Notes under the pieces: generated by a model
Told to the model about the DNA's origin: nothing
Seen by the model: only the letters and a program-made list of their open reading frames with translations
The model's database searches: none
Made by a program: the position numbers and the translations under genes
Shown: positions 60,108-64,000 of the stretch, in pieces
Layout of the letters: each line of letters begins with the position of its first letter
Position numbering within the stretch: the stretch's first letter is position 1
DNA from: Budorcas taxicolor
Taxonomy: Eukaryota > Chordata > Mammalia > Artiodactyla > Bovidae
Reading direction: 5' to 3'
DNA: 64,000 nucleotides
NCBI RefSeq assembly: GCF_023091745.1
Contig: NW_026291777.1
Coordinates: forward strand, 124,001-188,000

Positions 60108-63100
60108 ATGGATCTTGGGGTGCTTCTGAGTCTCCCCAGGGGAGTCAGGCCTCGTCTCGAGTGGGGGCATGCACGTGCGCTTTCCTCCCGAGCTGCAGCA
60201 GTAGTGTCACGCTTCCTGTCACGTGGATCAAGGGATCTGTGGCTTTCCCTCGAGGCTGTCCCTCGAGGCTTTCCCACGAGGCTTTCCCACAGGGCTGTGC
60301 CACGTGCCACCTTGGTGTGAGTCGATCCTCGGCGTGAAAGACGAGCCGGTGAAGGGAAAAGAGGTTCCTCTGGAATGGACTGAGACATCTGGGGGACTCT
60401 TGGAATGGTGGCACGACCCTGGAGTTCCTCTCGCCATTCCTGTTGAGAGGGCATCCTCTTGAGATGCGACGGGAATGCCGGGAACTCTTTCCCGACGAAG
60501 CAGGGAAAGGATCCCTCATCTCGAGCTACGAGGCGGAAACGGGGCTCCTCTGGATGTGGGCGGGACCCTCGTGATTCCTCTCGAGTGGAGACGGCTAGGT
60601 CGGGGAACTTCTTGATTTGCACCAAGGGTGTGAAGGAGCCTTTCGAAGTTCCAGAGGTGAGGTGTGATCAGCCTCGAGACGCCTCAGCGGAAATGGGCGT
60701 CATCTCGCCTGGAGGGGAGAACCTCCTGGATTTTCTCGAGTTGCGGCAGGTCTTCTCGAGTTACGACGGGGACCTCAGGGACCCGCTCTGGTGGCCTCAG
60801 GAAAGGCCAGTCCCCATGCGAGTTGCTAGGGGACCTCTCGGGATTCCTCTCCCGTCCATGCCGGGGCCTCAGTCCTTGTGTGGAGTCGGGGCCGGAACCT
60901 GAGGATTCCTCTCCAGTGTTGCCATGGATCTTGGGGTGCTTCTGAGTTTCCCCAGGGGAGTCAGGCCTCGTCTCGAGTGGGGGCATGCACGTGCGCTTTC
61001 CTCCCGAGCTGCAGCAGTAGTGTCACGCTTCCTGTCACGTGGATCAAGGGATCTGTGGCTTTCCCTCGAGGCTGTCCCTCGAGGCTTTCCCACGAGGCTT
61101 TCCCACAGGGCTGTGCCACGTGCCACCTTGGTGTGAGTCGATCCTCAGCGTGAAAGACGAGCCGGTGAAGTGAAAAGAGGTTCCTCTGGAATGGACTGAG
61201 ACATCTGGGGGACTCTTGGAATGGTGGCACGACCCTGGAGTTCCTCTCGCCGTTCCTGTTGAGAGGGCCTCCTCTTGAGATGCGACGGGAACGCCGGGAA
61301 CTCTTTCCCGACGAAGCAGGGAAAGGATCCCTCATCTCGAGCTACGAGGCGGAAACGGGGCTCCTCTGGATGTGGGCGGGACCCTCGTGATTCCTCTCGA
61401 GTGGAGACGGCTAGGTCGGGGAACTTCTTGATTTGCACCAAGGGTGTGAAGGAGCCTTTCGAAGTTCCAGAGGTGAGGTGTGATCAGCCTCGAGACGCCT
61501 CAGCGGAAATGGGCCTCATCTCGCCTGGAGGGGAGAACCTCCTGGATTTTCTCGAGTTGCGGCAGGTCTTCTCGAGTTACGACGGGGACCTCAGGGACCC
61601 GCTCTGGTGGCCTCAGGAAAGGCCAGTCCCCATGCGAGTTGCTAGGGGACCTCTCGGGATTCCTCTCCCGTCCATGCCGGGGCCTCAGTCCTTGTGTGGA
61701 GTCGGGGCCGGAACTTGAGGATTCCTCTCCAGTGTTGCCATGGATCTTGGGGTGCTTCTGAGTCTCCCCAGGGGAGTCAGGCCTCGTCTCGAGTGGGCGC
61801 ATGCACGTGCGCTTTCCTCCCGAGCTGCAGCAGTAGTGTCACGCTTCCTGTCACGTGGATCAAGGGATCTGTGGCTTTCCCTCGAGGCTGTCCCTCGAGG
61901 CTTTCCCACGAGGCTTTCCCACAGGGCTGTGCCACGTGCCACCTTGGTGTGAGTCGATCCTCGGCGTGAAAGACGAGCCGGTGAAGGGAAAAGAGGTTCC
62001 TCTGGAATGGACTGAGACATCTGGGGGACTCTTGGAATGGTGGCACGACCCTGGAGTTCCTCTCGCCGTTCCTGTTGAGAGGGCCTCCTCTTGAGATGCG
62101 ACGGGAAGGCCGGGAACTCTTTCCCGACGAAGCAGGGAAAGGATCCCTCATCTCGAGCTACGAGGCGGAAACGGGGCTCCTCTGGATGTGGGCGGGACCC
62201 TCGTGATTCCTCTCGAGTGGAGACGGCTAGGTCGGGGAACTTCTTGATTTGCACCAAGGGTGTGAAGGAGCCTTTCGAAGTTCCAGAGGTGAGGTGTGAA
62301 CAGCCTCGAGACGCCTCAGCGGAAATGGGCGTCATCTCGCCTGGAGGGGATAACCTCCTGGATTTTCTCGAGTTGCGGCAGGTCTTCTCGAGTTACGACG
62401 GGGACCTCAGGGACCCGCTCTGGTGGCCTCAGGAAAGGCCAGTCCCCATGCGAGTTGCTAGGGGACCTCTCGGGATTCCTCTCCCGTCCATGCCGGGGCC
62501 TCAGTCCTTGTGTGGAGTCGGGGCCGGAACCTGAGGATTCCTCTCCAGTGTTGCCATGGATCTTGGGGTGCTTCTGAGTCTCCCCAGGGGAGTCAGGCCT
62601 CGTCTCGAGTGGGGGCATGCACGTGCGCTTTCCTCCCGAGCTGCAGCAGTAGTGTCACGCTTCCTGTCACGTGGATCAAGGGATCTGTGGCTTTCCCTCG
62701 AGGCTGTCCCTCGAGGCTTTCCCACGAGGCTTTCCCACAGGGCTGTGCCACGTGACACCTTGGTGTGAGTCGATCCTCGGCGTGAAAGACGAGCCGGTGA
62801 AGGGAAAAGAGGTTCCTCTGGAATGGACTGAGAAATCTCGGGGACTCTTGGAATGGTGGCACGACCCTGGAGTTCCTCTCGCCGTTCCTGTTGAGAGGGC
62901 CTCCTCTTGAGATGCGACGGGAACGCCGGGAACTCTTTCCCGACGAAGCAGGGAAAGGATCCCTCATCTCGAGCTACGAGGCGGAAACGGGGCTCCTCTG
63001 GATGTGGGCGGGACCCTCGTGATTCCTCTCGAGTGGAGACGGCTAGGTCGGGGAACTTCTTGATTTGCACCAAGGTTGTGAAGGAGCCTTTCGAAGTTCC

Positions 63101-63371
63101 AGAGGTGAGGTGTGAACAGCCTCGAGACGCCTCAGCGGAAATGGGCGTCATCTCGCCTGGAGGGGATAACCTCCTGGATTTTCTCGAGTTGCGGCAGGTC
63201 TTCTCGAGTTACGACGGGGACCTCAGGGACCCGCTCTGGTGGCCTCAGGAAAGGCCAGTCCCCATGCGAGTTGCTAGGGGACCTCTCGGGATTCCTCTCC
63301 CGTCCATGCCGGGGCCTCAGTCCTTGTGTGGAGTCGGGGCCGGAACCTGAGGATTCCTCTCCAGTGTTGCC
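60108..63371. repeat. Monomers M74-M77
   Basis: Monomer starts are 60108, 60924, 61740 and 62556, all 816 bp. M74 still has TCGCCATTCC but with GGCATCCTC. M76 and M77 both carry the GTGAACAGCC haplotype (near 62297 and 63113), in adjacent units for the only time in the window. In them it is linked to GGAAGGCC and GGAACGCC respectively, not the usual GGAATGCC, so both look recombinant. M77 has GTGACACC (about 62753) and GAGAAATCTCGG (about 62830). Confidence 0.87.
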
Positions 63372-64000
63372 ATGGATCTTGGGGTGCTTCTGAGTCTCCC
63401 CAGGGGAGTCAGGCCTCGTCTCGAGTGGGGGCATGCACGTGCGCTTTCCTCCCGAGCTGCAGCAGTAGTGTCACGCTTCCTGTCACGTGGATCAAGGGAT
63501 CTGTGGCTTTCCCTCGAGGCTGTCCCTCGAGGCTTTCCCACGAGGCTTTCCCACAGGGCTGTGCCACGTGCCACCTTGGTGTGAGTCGATCCTCAGCGTG
63601 AAAGACGAGCCGGTGAAGGGAAAAGAGGTTCCTCTGGAATGGACTGAGACATCTGGGGGACTCTTGGAATGGTGGCACGACCCTGGAGTTCCTCTCGCCG
63701 TTCCTGTTGAGAGGGCCTCCTCTTGAGATGCGACGGGAAGGCCGGGAACTCTTTCCCGACGAAGCAGGGAAAGGATCCCTCATCTCGAGCTACGAGGCGG
63801 AAACGGGGCTCCTCTGGATGTGGGCGGGACCCTCGTGATTCCTCTCGAGTGGAGACGGCTAGGTCGGGGAACTTCTTGATTTGCACCAAGGGTGTGAAGG
63901 AGCCTTTCGAAGTTCCAGAGGTGAGGTGTGATCAGCCTCGAGACGCCTCAGCGGAAATGGGCCTCATCTCGCCTGGAGGGGAGAACCTCCTGGATTTTCT
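63372..64000. repeat. Partial monomer at right window edge
   Basis: This is the first 629 bp of a monomer, cut by the window end. It carries CCTCAGCGTG (about 63592) and GGAAGGCC, and is otherwise consensus. The array plainly continues beyond the window. Confidence 0.92.

Larger units (their letters stand above)
35350..63180. repeat. Eight monomers with the GTGAACAGCC marker haplotype
   Basis: GTGAACAGCC together with GGGCGTCATC (GGGCGTCACC in M58) and GGGGATAACC, within about 60 bp, marks units near 35370, 39449, 45161, 47609, 53317, 55769, 62297 and 63113. Spacing in monomers is 5, 7, 3, 7, 3, 8 and 1. In six of the eight, GGAATGCC lies about 200 bp upstream. The 7-3-7-3 run implies a 10-monomer periodicity between 39.4 and 55.8 kb. 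Confidence 0.8.
1..64000. repeat. Satellite I-like tandem array, 816-bp monomer
   Basis: The whole window is a head-to-tail tandem repeat with a modal period of 816 bp (range 789-820). The anchor ATGGATCTTGG, or a close variant, recurs at 633, 1447, 2263, 3078 and so on to 63372, always on the plus strand. There are no inversions, gaps, insertions or unique segments. Each typical monomer has single BamHI (GGATCC), PstI (CTGCAG), SphI (GCATGC), NcoI (CCATGG) and BclI (TGATCA) sites and eight CTCGAG sites. Sheep and goat satellite I (1.714 g/cm3) is known to have a GC-rich ~0.8-kb monomer built from ~31-bp degenerate subrepeats. Assigning this array to that family is inference from unit length, composition and substructure. 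The tandem structure itself is directly visible and certain. Satellite arrays of this type are usually heterochromatic and (peri)centromeric. Confidence 0.93.

Noticed and set aside
1..64000. Ribosomal DNA or a coding tandem gene family as an alternative to satellite
   Set aside because: No conserved rRNA segments are recognisable, and no frame stays open across monomers. The 31-bp degenerate substructure and array behaviour fit a satellite.

Overview
The window is one uninterrupted satellite DNA array. It holds 77 complete head-to-tail monomers plus a 632-bp partial at the left edge and a 629-bp partial at the right edge. The modal monomer is 816 bp, GC-rich and dense in CpG and CTCGAG. I see no protein-coding gene, RNA gene, transposon, CRISPR array or unique sequence on either strand. 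Reading frames of 60-280 codons recur in several frames on both strands of every monomer. They are by-products of a GC-rich repeat whose length is divisible by three, and I do not annotate them as genes.

The unit length (816 bp), the degenerate ~31-bp internal subrepeat and the GC-rich, XhoI-rich composition fit satellite I (the 1.714 g/cm3 satellite) of sheep and goats, the caprine relative of the bovine 1.715 satellite. That satellite is a major (peri)centromeric component. The best inference is therefore a pericentromeric or centromeric stretch of a bovid chromosome, most likely Caprini (Ovis or Capra). This is recalled knowledge plus inference, not a database match. I cannot separate sheep from goat or exclude a related antelope.

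Layout, with monomers counted from the conserved ATGGATCTTGG anchor (M1 starts at 633). (1) 1 to ~22.2 kb is the diverse domain. Monomers differ at many positions, lengths range from 789 to 816 bp, several subfamilies alternate, and three monomers (M7, M20, M22) plus M26 have lost one or two copies of an internal 13-bp subrepeat. (2) ~22.2 to 53 kb is the homogeneous domain. Nearly every monomer is exactly 816 bp and differs from its neighbours at only a few sites. Local higher-order duplications of 2 and 3 monomers are visible, together with a marker haplotype spaced 7, 3, 7, 3 monomers. (3) 53.1-54.7 kb is a patch with eight small indels in homopolymers or short repeats, most simply read as poor consensus quality. 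(4) ~54.7-64 kb returns to homogeneous monomers, including a clear 1632-bp dimer duplication at 56.7-60.4 kb.

No genes work together here. The biology is that of a tandem array evolving by unequal exchange and conversion at three scales: 13-bp subrepeats, 816-bp monomers, and 1.6-8.2 kb higher-order blocks. The left-to-right rise in homogeneity suggests that the left end lies nearer an array edge and the right end nearer the actively homogenised core. I did not find a new gene system.
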